Virus record (IMG/VR): IMGVR_UViG_3300031227_007822
Coordinates: 1 to 26,866 of that record
Length of the DNA: 26,866 bases
Reading direction: 5' to 3' (one strand)
Origin: a virus
Shown here: in pieces, positions 12,465 through 21,482 of the stretch
How positions within the stretch are numbered: the stretch's first letter is position 1
How the letters are laid out: each line of letters opens with the position of its first letter
The notes under the pieces: model-generated
Database searches by the model: none
What the model was told of the DNA's origin: nothing
The model's input: only the letters and a program-made list of their open reading frames with translations
Program-made: the position numbers and the translations under genes

Positions 12465-13418
12465 ATGTTAAATCCACAAACACTTCCATACCCACAACAA
12501 TTATCATATGATAGAAATGTCATATCTACCCCATATGGAAGAAATACTCATAAAATTGGTTCGACAAAACGAACGTTACCAGTAAAAAGTAGCAGCACGT
12601 TAAAAATTGAAAGTTATGATGAACTCAATCCACCATTAGTACGAATTGGTGATACTGATATGGATGTACCACCACAAGATTTTAATTCTAGATTTAAGGA
12701 AGTTAAAGTAGAATTTTATGGTACTTATAGTCAAGTAAGTTCAAGATTAATTCTTCAATCTCAAAGTAATGTTTTAGAAAATTTATCTTTTGCAATGGGT
12801 AAAACTTTACGTAAAGCAGAAGATTTATTAACAAGAAATATGCTTATGTCTACAGCATCAGCAGTAAACTGTGTTTACGGACATAACGGAGATACTCCAA
12901 GAGAAGTTATAGATGCAGATTTATCAGATGCATATACATCTCTTTTGGGAGCAAATGCATATAATATGTTTGAAGGTTTGGAAGGTGAAAATAAATTTGG
13001 AACAGCTCCACAACAAAATGCTTATTTAGCATTAGCACATACAAAAATTGCTTCAACCCTTGATCGTATTTCAACTGAGTTTACAAAAACTATTAATTAT
13101 CCTTCTCAGACTAATGTAACTCCTGCTGAATATGGTTCTGCTAGCGGATTCAGATTCTTTTTAAGTACTAATGGAATGATTGAACCTTCAGCTTCAGTAC
13201 TAGGGAACGATATTATTCCTATCGTACTTGAAGGATGGGATTCAGTTAGTGTTGTAGAGCAAGATGAGTTTAGTGCTAGTTTCCTTTATAGACCTCCAGA
13301 AATGGTAAGTACATTAGGTTTATTTGCTGAAGTAGGATTTATTTTTGCTGAAAAAGCATTTATTCAACGAGATGACTGCGTAATTAAACTTAACTCAACA
13401 ACATATAAGGGAGCATAG
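12465..13418 (+). CDS. Major capsid protein, N4 gp56-like, 317 aa
   Basis: The shell protein of the head. It is 317 residues long with the pattern of N4 gp56-type capsid proteins (HK97 fold): a KVEFYGTYSQVSSRLILQSQ strand and helix, a long helix rich in Leu and Lys (LSFAMGKTLRKAEDLLTRNM), a GFRFFLSTNG strand and a C-terminal FAEKAFIQRDDCVIKL segment. The start ATG at 12465 has AAGGA upstream. It follows the scaffold-like gene and has its own structured leader, in keeping with very high expression. The family assignment comes from pattern similarity; the position makes the major capsid role secure. Confidence 0.82.
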   Translation: MLNPQTLPYPQQLSYDRNVISTPYGRNTHKIGSTKRTLPVKSSSTLKIESYDELNPPLVRIGDTDMDVPPQDFNSRFKEVKVEFYGTYSQVSSRLILQSQSNVLENLSFAMGKTLRKAEDLLTRNMLMSTASAVNCVYGHNGDTPREVIDADLSDAYTSLLGANAYNMFEGLEGENKFGTAPQQNAYLALAHTKIASTLDRISTEFTKTINYPSQTNVTPAEYGSASGFRFFLSTNGMIEPSASVLGNDIIPIVLEGWDSVSVVEQDEFSASFLYRPPEMVSTLGLFAEVGFIFAEKAFIQRDDCVIKLNSTTYKGA

Positions 13419-13426
13419 GAGTAATT

Positions 13427-14419
13427 ATGTCAACACTTACAACAAATAAATCAATAATTAACACGGGTAAATTTAAATCTGATGGAAAACCAAAGATTCT
13501 TAAGATTAGAAGCGATGTGGATTCATTAGAAGTAAGAAATTATACCCAAATGGCTACCACTAATGCAACTGGTAGAGGTATCAAGTTTGAATGGCAACGA
13601 GGAATGTCCGATGATACTGGTATAGAATACAAGAAACAAGCCAATGTAAATGCAGTAGATTGTGTAACTTTAACATCTGGCGGATTTACTCTTGTTGATA
13701 CATCAACTGATTCAGTCGGTGGTGCTGTAGCTGTTACTACAACATCTAATGCTGCTAAACCAGTAGTAGTAACAGCAACGACTACCGGTTTGCATGTTGG
13801 TACTATTGTTAGACTTCAATCCGTAGCCGCAGCATATAATATGTGTGGTATGGATATTGAAGTTGGAGCGGTTACACCTGCTACTAACTTTACTGCAGCA
13901 TATGCATTTTCATCGGCAAGAGCCGCTGGAACCGCTGGAACATATAGAATAATCAAGTATCAAAATAATAATATGCCACAAGTACGATACATTATTAATG
14001 TTACGCAAGCAGCTTCGGCAGTTATTACAATGTCAGTAACTCATGGTTATTCTGTAGGTCAACGTATAAAAATCGTTATGCCTGAAGAATACGACATGGT
14101 TGAGATCAATAATAAATATGTAACTGTAACAGCAGTAGATACAGCAAATAATACAATTACAGTTGATATTGATTCAACAGGATTTACAGCATTTGATTTT
14201 CCAGTTGATGCAGCACTTCCGTTTAGTCCAGCAATTACAGTACCTGATGGAAATGAAAACAAAATAGCTTATATCGAAACAACACCTTATACATGCAGTG
14301 ATGAAGGCTATCTTGGAATTGTTCTTGATGGTGGAGTTCAGGCCCCAACGGGTTCTGCTGATGACATTATTTATTGGAAATCAGAAACATCTCTTAATAA
14401 CACAGACGAAACCACATAA
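13427..14419 (+). CDS. Head decoration-like beta-rich structural protein, 330 aa
   Basis: It starts eight bases after the capsid gene, with AGGAG upstream. The sequence is Thr-, Val- and Ala-rich and almost all beta. Residues about 200-260 (THGYSVGQRIKIVMPEEYDM, then NNKYVTVTAVDTANNTITVD and STGFTAF) match a small beta-barrel module that recurs in phage structural proteins and is often annotated as an 'E1 FCCH-like' domain. An earlier half-similar segment (TGLHVGTIVRLQSVAAAYNM) may be a second, diverged copy. Position and composition fit a capsid decoration or head-fibre protein. It is probably not a tail protein, as it is linked to the capsid gene. Confidence 0.65.
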   Translation: MSTLTTNKSIINTGKFKSDGKPKILKIRSDVDSLEVRNYTQMATTNATGRGIKFEWQRGMSDDTGIEYKKQANVNAVDCVTLTSGGFTLVDTSTDSVGGAVAVTTTSNAAKPVVVTATTTGLHVGTIVRLQSVAAAYNMCGMDIEVGAVTPATNFTAAYAFSSARAAGTAGTYRIIKYQNNNMPQVRYIINVTQAASAVITMSVTHGYSVGQRIKIVMPEEYDMVEINNKYVTVTAVDTANNTITVDIDSTGFTAFDFPVDAALPFSPAITVPDGNENKIAYIETTPYTCSDEGYLGIVLDGGVQAPTGSADDIIYWKSETSLNNTDETT

Positions 14420-14423
14420 TAGT

Positions 14424-14443
14424 TAGGGGGCATAAGCCCCCTA
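14424..14443 (+). terminator. Perfect 8-bp GC-rich hairpin after decoration gene
   Basis: TAGGGGGC (14424-14431), the tetraloop ATAA and GCCCCCTA (14436-14443) form a perfect stem-loop immediately after the stop codon. No U-tract follows (TCTGCTTAAAAT), so it is either a weak terminator or an mRNA 3'-end stabiliser that reduces expression of downstream genes. Confidence 0.6.
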
Positions 14444-14466
14444 TCTGCTTAAAATAAGGAAGTGAT

Positions 14467-14868
14467 ATGCCAGCAAAAATAGAATCTAAGAAAGCATTGG
14501 TTGATAATCCAGTATTATCAGAGGCTTCAGAATATGAAAGAGATCATGAAGATGTTCGTGGTAAATTTCATAATTATGAATCTCCTGGAAATAGTCTTAA
14601 GTTTAGATATAGAAAATGGAAACAAGACGATATTGAAGAGTGGGAGTTTAATGATGGAGAAATAAAAAGTATTCCATTAATGGTTGCCATTCATTTAAGA
14701 CAGTCTGGTAAAGACAAGAAATATCAACATAAATTAAATTCAGAAGGTAAACAAGTTCAGCAAGAAGCTATTCCATTTAAAAGATACTCGTTTGAGTTCT
14801 TAGATTTTCTGCCTAAAGAAGCATATGAACATGAAGAATCATTGGTTGAAGTTAAACGTATAGGATAA
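14467..14868 (+). CDS. Conserved-looking head/neck hypothetical protein, 133 aa
   Basis: Start ATG at 14467 with AAGGAAG upstream. The core reads GKFHNYESPGNSLKFRYRKW, then DGEIKSIPLMVAIHLRQSG, a pattern I associate with small conserved virion proteins coded between capsid and connector genes in short-tailed phages. The rest is charged. No enzymatic motif or membrane segment. It ends three bases before the connector gene. A head-completion or neck role is inferred from position. Confidence 0.65.
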   Translation: MPAKIESKKALVDNPVLSEASEYERDHEDVRGKFHNYESPGNSLKFRYRKWKQDDIEEWEFNDGEIKSIPLMVAIHLRQSGKDKKYQHKLNSEGKQVQQEAIPFKRYSFEFLDFLPKEAYEHEESLVEVKRIG

Positions 14869-14871
14869 AAA

Positions 14872-15840
14872 ATGGCTGATTCATTATCAAGCCTTGAAAG
14901 AATAAAAAGAGAAGTAAGGTATTTATCAGAATGTCCTTCTGAAAATTTATTATCAAATTCTGAATTATTAAATTACATTAACAGTTTTATTTTATGTGAT
15001 TTTGCGGCTGAATTTCAACTTGATGAACTTGAAACAACTTTTTCATTTTATACAGATCCAAATGTTGATACATATGACCTTTGCACTACAGATGTTACAA
15101 GTGATTTATATAATTTTAAGAATATATATTCACAAGTATATGACCCAGCTTATATTCAAGGTTATGGAGCTAATTTAATTAAATCTAAAGTACTTTTTAA
15201 TGGTCTTTATATACCTATACCAGTTACTTATGAAGTTGGTTCAGGTAATGCAGTAAAGGTAAATTTTACAGGAACATTAGATAGTATTCCTGTTTTAAGG
15301 AATACTTTTAAGATTAATGCTTTAGATATAAATGATGATGGATTAGAAGCACATGATGATGGTGAAGGAAATTTAGCAGGAAATATTGTAGTTGGTGGAA
15401 CAATTGATTATTTAACAGGAGTATTTGATTTAACGTTTACAACGGCTGTTAAAAATCTTGAGGAAATAACTGCATATTATGAAACATATTATTCTAGTAG
15501 ACCTACAACGATTTTATATGCTAATAACAAACTTAAGTTTAGACCGGTACCTGATTTAATGTACAAAGTTGAATTATCAGTTACAAAACGACCTACAGAA
15601 TTACTAGCAGATGATGATTGTCCTGAACTTACACAATGGTGGGAATATATTGCTCTTGGTTCTGCAATGAAAATACTTCAGAGAAATAACAGAATGGAAA
15701 AAAAGGACAGACTTCAAGCTGAATTTAAAAGGCAACAATCTCTTGTTAGATATAAAACTATAAGAAATAATTCTAATCCAGATAAAGATTTTGATATTAA
15801 TGCATTACCTGCTAATAAAAGAGGTTTTTTTAACTGGTAG
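14872..15840 (+). CDS. Head-to-tail connector / adaptor-like protein, 322 aa
   Basis: N-terminal helical segment (SSLERIKREVRYLSECPSEN) and a beta-rich middle. The C-terminal block LKFRPVPDLMYKVELSVTKR, then a PTELL segment, a WWEYIALGSAMKILQ helix and a basic charged helix resemble adaptor proteins that dock under the portal ring in podoviruses ('p.p...Y.l.l....P..l', then '.we..i..ga...ll'). Compared with short adaptors it has an inserted beta domain (residues about 95-215). The start ATG at 14872 has AGGA upstream. It lies directly after the head genes and before the tail proteins, as expected for an adaptor. Confidence 0.68.
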   Translation: MADSLSSLERIKREVRYLSECPSENLLSNSELLNYINSFILCDFAAEFQLDELETTFSFYTDPNVDTYDLCTTDVTSDLYNFKNIYSQVYDPAYIQGYGANLIKSKVLFNGLYIPIPVTYEVGSGNAVKVNFTGTLDSIPVLRNTFKINALDINDDGLEAHDDGEGNLAGNIVVGGTIDYLTGVFDLTFTTAVKNLEEITAYYETYYSSRPTTILYANNKLKFRPVPDLMYKVELSVTKRPTELLADDDCPELTQWWEYIALGSAMKILQRNNRMEKKDRLQAEFKRQQSLVRYKTIRNNSNPDKDFDINALPANKRGFFNW

Positions 15841-15851
15841 AAAGGTAAATT

Positions 15852-15974
15852 ATGTTTACAGGAGTATTTTTAGTTGGTCTTATGTTCTTGATAATATTGT
15901 CATTATCACTTGTTTTTACAACAGAAGATATTGCAGGAATAAAAAAATACATAATTAGTAAATGGAGGAAATGA
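15852..15974 (+). CDS. 40-aa single-transmembrane protein (holin-like candidate)
   Basis: ATG at 15852 with AAAGG seven bases upstream, closing at TGA 15972-15974. The TGA overlaps the next ATG by one base. The peptide has one strong transmembrane segment (VFLVGLMFLIILSLSLVF, residues about 5-22), then an acidic TED turn and a basic amphipathic tail (KKYIISKWRK). Good ribosome site, tight coupling to the next gene and clean membrane topology make this a real gene in my reading. Small single-span proteins with a basic tail occur among phage holins and pinholins. No endolysin is in the window, so lysis function is only a candidate. Confidence 0.65.
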   Translation: MFTGVFLVGLMFLIILSLSLVFTTEDIAGIKKYIISKWRK

Positions 15975-16543
15975 TGGCGTATTATTCAAACATTCCAAAT
16001 TTAGATAATGCTAAAAATTATGATGCACCATTAATTAAAGATAATTTTAATGAAATAAAAACTTCATGGGATATAAATCATCAACCTTTAGGTGGTGGTA
16101 CAAGTGATGGTAAGCATAAACAAATAGATTTAACAGATCAGCATGCAAATATTCCAATAGTATCAGGTGTAAATGAAGTAACACTTTATGCAGATACAGG
16201 TGCATTATATTTATCTAAAGATACAGGCGATGCAATAGATTTTACTACAATAACTCCAACTACTGCAGTTAAAGGCTTTACAATACTACCGTCTGGTTTA
16301 AAGATGATTTGGGATACATTCACATTAATGACAGGTAGTTTAACATATACATCAACGTTTACAGGTGTAGATCTAACTACTTTATATAACCTTTCATATT
16401 CTGCATTTAATAATGGCGCTGAAGATTCAAGAGATGTTACGTTTACATATACAACTACTGGCGCCCCAATAACAGCTGTTAATTTCACAAGATCTTTGTC
16501 TGGGGCAGATGTTGAATTTAGTTATATGATTATAGGGGTCTAA
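15974..16543 (+). CDS. Tail fibre/appendage-like protein, 189 aa
   Basis: The ATG at 15974 is chosen because GGAGG lies five bases upstream and the preceding TGA overlaps it; an upstream ATG at 15962 contains that ribosome site. The N-terminal part has LIKDNFNEIKTSWDINHQP followed by GGGTSDGKHKQIDLTD, a pattern frequent at the start of phage tail-fibre proteins. The C-terminal half is Thr-rich and beta-only (FTYTTTGAPITAVNFTRSLS), like a receptor-binding head. It lies between connector and stabilisation genes. Confidence 0.62.
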   Translation: MAYYSNIPNLDNAKNYDAPLIKDNFNEIKTSWDINHQPLGGGTSDGKHKQIDLTDQHANIPIVSGVNEVTLYADTGALYLSKDTGDAIDFTTITPTTAVKGFTILPSGLKMIWDTFTLMTGSLTYTSTFTGVDLTTLYNLSYSAFNNGAEDSRDVTFTYTTTGAPITAVNFTRSLSGADVEFSYMIIGV

Positions 16544-16544
16544 A

Positions 16545-19097
16545 ATGGCTAAGGATCGCTTTTTAATAGCTCCTTTTAAATCAGGTTTGCAAAATAACGT
16601 TAAACCATTTCTTTTACCAGAAGATGCATTTCAGCAAATGGATAATGTTTATATAAAGGATGGTGTAATAAAGAAGCGATCAAGTCTTGGATATACTGGA
16701 TATGGAGCAACTAAAAAAAGGTTCGAACATTTAAATTCCAGATTAAAAATATTATTTAATAGATTAACTGTAGCTGGTGGAGTTGGTATTGGAATAACAT
16801 CTGGTGCTGGTGGTGCTACAGGAACACTTCCTACTGGTAGATTTCGAATAGGGCAAAAATTTACTATTGGTATAGAGATTTTTATAATTACAGCATTAGG
16901 AACTCCAGCTGTTATGACGACTACAGGAGGAGCAACAACAAGAACAATTGATACAGATACAGGAGCATATGTTTTTGCAGGAGCAGCAATTGATACTCAG
17001 ATTTATTTTTATCCTGATGGTAATTCAGGAGATATTGTTACTGATGCAACTGGACATGCAGAAGGTAGTGTCCCTGATTTAAATATTAAACCTGGTCAAA
17101 TATTTACAATTGGTGATGAAATATTTACTATTCCTGAAACTGGAACTCCAGTTACTCTTTTGAGAACTGGTCCTAATGTAGATGCATGTACTTTTGATAC
17201 AACAACAGGTGAATTTTATGTTGATAATGCTGCTAAAAATTCATCTATTTTATTTTATTCTTGTGAACCAGTTATGGGTTTATCTTTATTTGAAGCTTCT
17301 GACGTAAATGATCGTCAAGGTTTCGCATTTGATACAAGATATTCTTATAGATATAGTCCTGGAGGATATTGGATTGGTATAGATACAGAAACAAATTGGA
17401 ATGGAGATAATACAAATTATTTTTATACTACTCAATATCGTGGAGCATTATCTAATACAACTAATTTAATAACATCAAATTTCAAATATATAGAAGGTCT
17501 CGCTGGAACATTTGATCCAATTAGATATTATTCTTTAACCTCTTCTACATGGACAGATTTTACACCTAAAACAGTAATAGTTTCTGGAACTCAAGAACAT
17601 ACTATTGCAACAGCTAAAATCATTGTACCATTTGTTAATTCATTATTATTTTTTGGAACAGTTGAACAATATGAAGATACAGGTGTTCCGAGTGTTACAT
17701 TAACATATCATCCTAGTAGGTGTAGATGGTCCGGAATAGGAAATGCACTTGCACCGGCAACAGCTTTTCTTGAGCCTAATCAAACTGGTTGGAGTGGTGG
17801 AGGATATTCAGATGCAAATACACAAGAAGAGCTTATTTCTGTTAAACCATTAAAAGATAGGCTTGTAGTCTTTTTTGAAAGAAGTACATATGTATTGTTA
17901 TATACACGAAATCCAATTGATCCATTTAGATGGGAAAAAATTAATACACAATATGGGTCAGATAAAACATATTCTTCTATTGCCTTTGATAGTAATGTTC
18001 TGGCAATTGGTCAACAGGGAATTATAGCCACTAATGGAAATAATGTTAATAAAATAGATAGTAAAATACCTAATTTTTCATTTGAGGTTTCAAAAGAACT
18101 TGAATCTTTGAACAGGGTACATGGAATTCGTGATTTATTTGATGAAATTGTGTACTGGAATTATATCCCACAAGAAGATACAGGTATAAATACATATCCA
18201 TCAAAGTTATTAGTTTATAACTATGTAAATGATTCTTGGTCGAAATTCGATGAAACAATTACAGTTTTTGGTTATTTAGAACAAACAGATGCGGACATAT
18301 GGAAATATGACTATCAAACATGGCGTGAAGATTCTTCAACATGGAATGATGGAATTAGAAGTAAAAATTCAAGAAGAACTATTTGTGGTAATCAAAAAGG
18401 ATTTATTCATTATATTTATCCTGATTCTAATTTTAATGATGCTGCCTTATATGTAACTAATTTATCATGTAATGATGCTGTTGCAACTGATTCTGTTTTA
18501 ATAGTTACGTCTGAGTCACATAATTTAAAATCTGGTGATTTTATAGAAATTAGTTCATGTAGTGGTGTTGTATTCGAAGAAGGTGTTTATAAGGTTAATG
18601 AAAGAATAGATGCAGATTCATTTAATATTATTTTAAGGCCCAAAATAGATGAAACATATTTTTCAGGTGAATATATAGGTGGTGGTTTAGTAGCAAGAGT
18701 GTCTCAGATAAAAATAAAGTCTAAAGAATGGAATCCATACTTAAAAAGTGGAAGTGGTGTAAATCTATCAGAGATAAATTTTTATGTTACTAAAGAAAAA
18801 CTAGGCCAGTTAACAGTTGATTATTCTTTAAATTCTTCAAATATATCAATGCTAGAAGATGAGAAAAATCTTGGAATGAATCCTGGAGCTAATATTCTTG
18901 AATTAGGAGCATATGAGTTAGTACCATTTGAATCATCTCAAGAAAGAGTTTGGCATTCATTATATTTTGTTGGTTCTGGTAGTTTTATAAATATTTATAT
19001 TACATTAACAGATGACCAAATGATTTCTTATAGTAAATCAGGGTTTGAACTTCATGGAATGTTGTTATTAACTGACAGAAATTACGGTGGTTTATAA
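16545..19097 (+). CDS. Large tail hub/stabilisation protein (P22 gp10-like candidate), 850 aa
   Basis: Start ATG at 16545 with AGGGG upstream. The N-terminus (FKSGLQNNVKPFLLPEDAFQ, then DNVYIKDGVIKKR) is typical of phage tail hub or stabilisation proteins that begin with 'N..i.dG.i..R.G'. The middle (LISVKPLKDRLVVFFERSTY, then IDPFRWEKI, a TYSSIAFDSN segment and LAIGQQGIIATNG) looks like beta-propeller blades. Two similar modules occur at about residues 96-158 and 179-240 (RIGQKFTIGIEIFIIT and KPGQIFTIGDEIFTIP). Near residues 640-710 lies a beta-barrel resembling the FCCH-like module of the decoration protein. It probably forms the tail tube or plug under the adaptor; the P22 gp10 analogy is by position and style. 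Confidence 0.65.
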   Translation: MAKDRFLIAPFKSGLQNNVKPFLLPEDAFQQMDNVYIKDGVIKKRSSLGYTGYGATKKRFEHLNSRLKILFNRLTVAGGVGIGITSGAGGATGTLPTGRFRIGQKFTIGIEIFIITALGTPAVMTTTGGATTRTIDTDTGAYVFAGAAIDTQIYFYPDGNSGDIVTDATGHAEGSVPDLNIKPGQIFTIGDEIFTIPETGTPVTLLRTGPNVDACTFDTTTGEFYVDNAAKNSSILFYSCEPVMGLSLFEASDVNDRQGFAFDTRYSYRYSPGGYWIGIDTETNWNGDNTNYFYTTQYRGALSNTTNLITSNFKYIEGLAGTFDPIRYYSLTSSTWTDFTPKTVIVSGTQEHTIATAKIIVPFVNSLLFFGTVEQYEDTGVPSVTLTYHPSRCRWSGIGNALAPATAFLEPNQTGWSGGGYSDANTQEELISVKPLKDRLVVFFERSTYVLLYTRNPIDPFRWEKINTQYGSDKTYSSIAFDSNVLAIGQQGIIATNGNNVNKIDSKIPNFSFEVSKELESLNRVHGIRDLFDEIVYWNYIPQEDTGINTYPSKLLVYNYVNDSWSKFDETITVFGYLEQTDADIWKYDYQTWREDSSTWNDGIRSKNSRRTICGNQKGFIHYIYPDSNFNDAALYVTNLSCNDAVATDSVLIVTSESHNLKSGDFIEISSCSGVVFEEGVYKVNERIDADSFNIILRPKIDETYFSGEYIGGGLVARVSQIKIKSKEWNPYLKSGSGVNLSEINFYVTKEKLGQLTVDYSLNSSNISMLEDEKNLGMNPGANILELGAYELVPFESSQERVWHSLYFVGSGSFINIYITLTDDQMISYSKSGFELHGMLLLTDRNYGGL

Positions 19098-19573
19098 TGG
19101 ATAACAATTTAATAATTAACAAGATGTCTATTGAAGAAGATAAAGATGTGTTGTTTAATAAAATTAATGAACTTATAGATATTGTAAATTTAAAAACAAA
19201 TGGAATTTATTCTACTTTAGAATTTGATACTGGTAAGGTTTTGTTTGCTGATCCTAGTGTGAGTTCTGTTAATGATAAACCTGTACTTACAAGAAATATA
19301 TTTTGTAAGTGCGTTAATATTGGTGGTTTAAAAAATGCAGGTACTAGTCAAGAACCCCACGGTATAGATGTTAATGCTAACTTAATATTTATAGATGTGT
19401 ATGGATGTGCTACAAATCCAGGTGTCATGGGTATAAAATTACCGTATGCAAGTGCTACACTTATAAATAATGTTGAAATTTGGGCAGATGCAACAGATGT
19501 ATATGTTAAGACAGCTAAGAATATGCTTGCTTATACTACGTGTTATGCATTTTTAGAATATATAAAAATTTAA
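19097..19573 (+). CDS. Tail-associated structural protein, 158 aa
   Basis: The ATG at 19097 shares its first base with the previous TAA. After a short helix (IEEDKDVLFNKINELIDIVN) the protein turns beta-rich: YSTLEFDTGKVLFADPS, KPVLTRNIFCKCVNIGG, HGIDVNANLIFIDVYG, then IKLPYASATLINNVEIWADA. This pattern ('tg..w.....pvyrk.i..g.l.....  hgi......i.i.g') is common in small phage tail-tip and receptor-binding proteins. It is directly coupled to the stabilisation gene, so it may be its distal cap. Confidence 0.6.
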   Translation: MDNNLIINKMSIEEDKDVLFNKINELIDIVNLKTNGIYSTLEFDTGKVLFADPSVSSVNDKPVLTRNIFCKCVNIGGLKNAGTSQEPHGIDVNANLIFIDVYGCATNPGVMGIKLPYASATLINNVEIWADATDVYVKTAKNMLAYTTCYAFLEYIKI

Positions 19574-19582
19574 GGAGATCTG

Positions 19583-20179
19583 ATGGATGTAATGAGTTTA
19601 TTGGGATTAGGCGGAAAACCAGGACAAAGTACATATCTTCCACGTGTTACAGCAGGTCAAAAAAACGTACAAGATCAAGTTCTTAATAGTGCATCTGGTC
19701 AATTAAATTCAGGACAATTTGATTTTACTCCAATTGAACAACAAGCACGTAAAAATTTCTCACAAAGTACAATACCAAGCATTACAAATATGTTTAATAC
19801 ATCTGGCGGAGAAGGATTAAGGAGTTCTTCATTTAGTGGTGCGATTGGAAGAGCTGGTTCTGACTTAGAAACTAATCTTGCAGGAATGAAATCTGATTAT
19901 AACTTAAAGCAACAAGGATTAATTCAACAATTATTACAGATGGGAATGCAACCACAGTTTGATACTTATCATGAGCCAGAAGGAGAAGAAAGTGGGATTT
20001 TGGGAAATATAATGGGTTTAATAGGAAAAGATTTTGCTAGTGGTGGTAAAGGAACAACCGCAATTGCAGGATTACTAGGTGGTCCACATGGTGCAATGAT
20101 TGCATCTACTCTTATTGGTTTAATGATGTCAAATCAGAAAAATACAAATAATGATAGGGGTATACAATGGCCATCATAG
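19583..20179 (+). CDS. DNA-ejection-type internal virion protein, 198 aa
   Basis: Start ATG at 19583 with AAGGAG upstream. The N-terminus is Gly-, Gln- and Ser-rich; residues 49-75 read FTPIEQQARKNFSQSTIPSI followed by a GGEGLRSSSFSGAIG turn and an LAGMKSDYNLKQQGLIQQLL coiled-coil helix. The C-terminus is Gly/Ala-rich and hydrophobic (GTTAIAGLLGG, then MIASTLIGLMM), suitable for membrane insertion. Together with the two following proteins it parallels the set of three P22 ejection proteins (gp7, gp20, gp16), coded at the same place between tail and fibre genes. The assignment rests on context and composition. It overlaps the next gene by 13 bases. Confidence 0.6.
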   Translation: MDVMSLLGLGGKPGQSTYLPRVTAGQKNVQDQVLNSASGQLNSGQFDFTPIEQQARKNFSQSTIPSITNMFNTSGGEGLRSSSFSGAIGRAGSDLETNLAGMKSDYNLKQQGLIQQLLQMGMQPQFDTYHEPEGEESGILGNIMGLIGKDFASGGKGTTAIAGLLGGPHGAMIASTLIGLMMSNQKNTNNDRGIQWPS

Positions 20180-21465
20180 GAAATAGAAGAAAAGGAACTC
20201 TTGATAATTTATTTGGCGGAGCTGTACAACCTCTTAATCAAGCATTAGATATGTTGTTATCTGATAAAGTTAAATCTATGCAGGAAGATAGAGCTTCTCA
20301 AATACAGGAAGCTAATAAAGAAAAATATTATAATGATTTAGTGTCTTCTGGGATTAGTCCACAACTTGCAGGTATTTTAAGAAATGCTAGCGAGAGAGAA
20401 AGAATAGCTGCATTACAAAGTCCAATATTACCAGTTGGTAATCAAAATCAACAACAAGTACAACCGCAAGGCCAACCAGGTCAGCTAGGAGCATTAGGTC
20501 AATTAGAACAAGGACAAGGACAAGATCCAGGACAAGAACAAGGACAAGATCCAGGACAAGAACAAGGACAAGATCCAGGTATGGTAGGCAATCTTTTAGG
20601 ACAACAAGATCAAGGACAACAACAACAACCTGGATATGCAGATATAATTACAGCGGGGTTAAACAATTCACCACTTTTAAGACAGAATTCTGAATTAGCT
20701 GAGAAGAAATTTGAATTTCAAAAACAGCAAAAACAAGAAGATATAAAATTAAAAAAAGAACAAGACGTACAAAAATCTTTTCAAGCTGTAAAAGCAGATA
20801 TAGATGCAGCAGAAAAAACAATTATAAGGTCTAAAAATAAAGCTAAAAATGCTAAAGAATTAATGCATGGTATTAAAAAAAATGATGTTATTACTGGAAG
20901 AACTAAAGCAATAATAGATGATCTTGGTTTAAGTAAATATATAACAACAAAGGGAACACAATTAGCTGAAAAATCTTCATCAAGGATTTTAACTGATTAT
21001 ATTGAAGAAGCTTCTGGAACAGGAAGTAAACTAATTAAGGGTGTTTTAGACGCATACAAAAATATAACACCAAGATTATATTTACAAAAAGATATCGTAC
21101 ATCTTTTAGCTAGTGGTAATTTTTATAATGCTAAAAAAGAAATTGCTACTGCCAAATCAGAAGTTGATGTAGTTGAAAAATATCAAAGATTAGGAATAGC
21201 TCTTCCTGCTACTTGGAAAAAAGAAGCTAGACTTTTAGCTAAACCAAAACTAAAATTTCTTGATAATCAATATGGAATGGTTGCTGGTAAAGTGTTTGGT
21301 AAAGATACATATAAACATATGTATAAAGAAAATAAATTATTTAGAAATAAAATTAAAGATGGAACAATAAAAGATAAAGCTTATATACCTGCAGATTTAG
21401 GTGGATATTATAAGTATGATAAAAAAAATAAATCACTTACATATTTATTGCACAAACCTGAATAA
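20167..21465 (+). CDS. Ejection-type internal virion protein with Gln-rich repeats, 432 aa
   Basis: The ATG at 20167 has AGGGG upstream and overlaps the preceding gene. Residues about 95-160 are a Gln/Gly/Pro-rich low-complexity region containing a perfect EQGQDPGQ repeat, encoded by a 24-base tandem repeat at 20518-20579. A Lys/Gln coiled coil follows (EKKFEFQKQQKQEDIKLKKE), then a long helical, basic C-terminal domain. No enzymatic motif or signal peptide. The Gln-rich and helical make-up and the neighbours suggest a gp20-like ejection protein that leaves the head with the DNA. The function is inferred. Confidence 0.58.
   Translation: MAIIGNRRKGTLDNLFGGAVQPLNQALDMLLSDKVKSMQEDRASQIQEANKEKYYNDLVSSGISPQLAGILRNASERERIAALQSPILPVGNQNQQQVQPQGQPGQLGALGQLEQGQGQDPGQEQGQDPGQEQGQDPGMVGNLLGQQDQGQQQQPGYADIITAGLNNSPLLRQNSELAEKKFEFQKQQKQEDIKLKKEQDVQKSFQAVKADIDAAEKTIIRSKNKAKNAKELMHGIKKNDVITGRTKAIIDDLGLSKYITTKGTQLAEKSSSRILTDYIEEASGTGSKLIKGVLDAYKNITPRLYLQKDIVHLLASGNFYNAKKEIATAKSEVDVVEKYQRLGIALPATWKKEARLLAKPKLKFLDNQYGMVAGKVFGKDTYKHMYKENKLFRNKIKDGTIKDKAYIPADLGGYYKYDKKNKSLTYLLHKPE
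20518..20579 (+). repeat. 24-bp perfect tandem repeat inside ejection-type gene
   Basis: The unit GGACAAGATCCAGGACAAGAACAA occurs twice in full (20518-20541 and 20542-20565) and again for its first 14 bases (20566-20579). It encodes the repeat EQGQDPGQ in a disordered, Gln-rich region. Perfect identity at DNA level points to recent slippage or expansion, and copy number may vary among relatives. Confidence 0.8.
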
Positions 21466-21482
21466 TTTTTAAGGGTTAGAAA

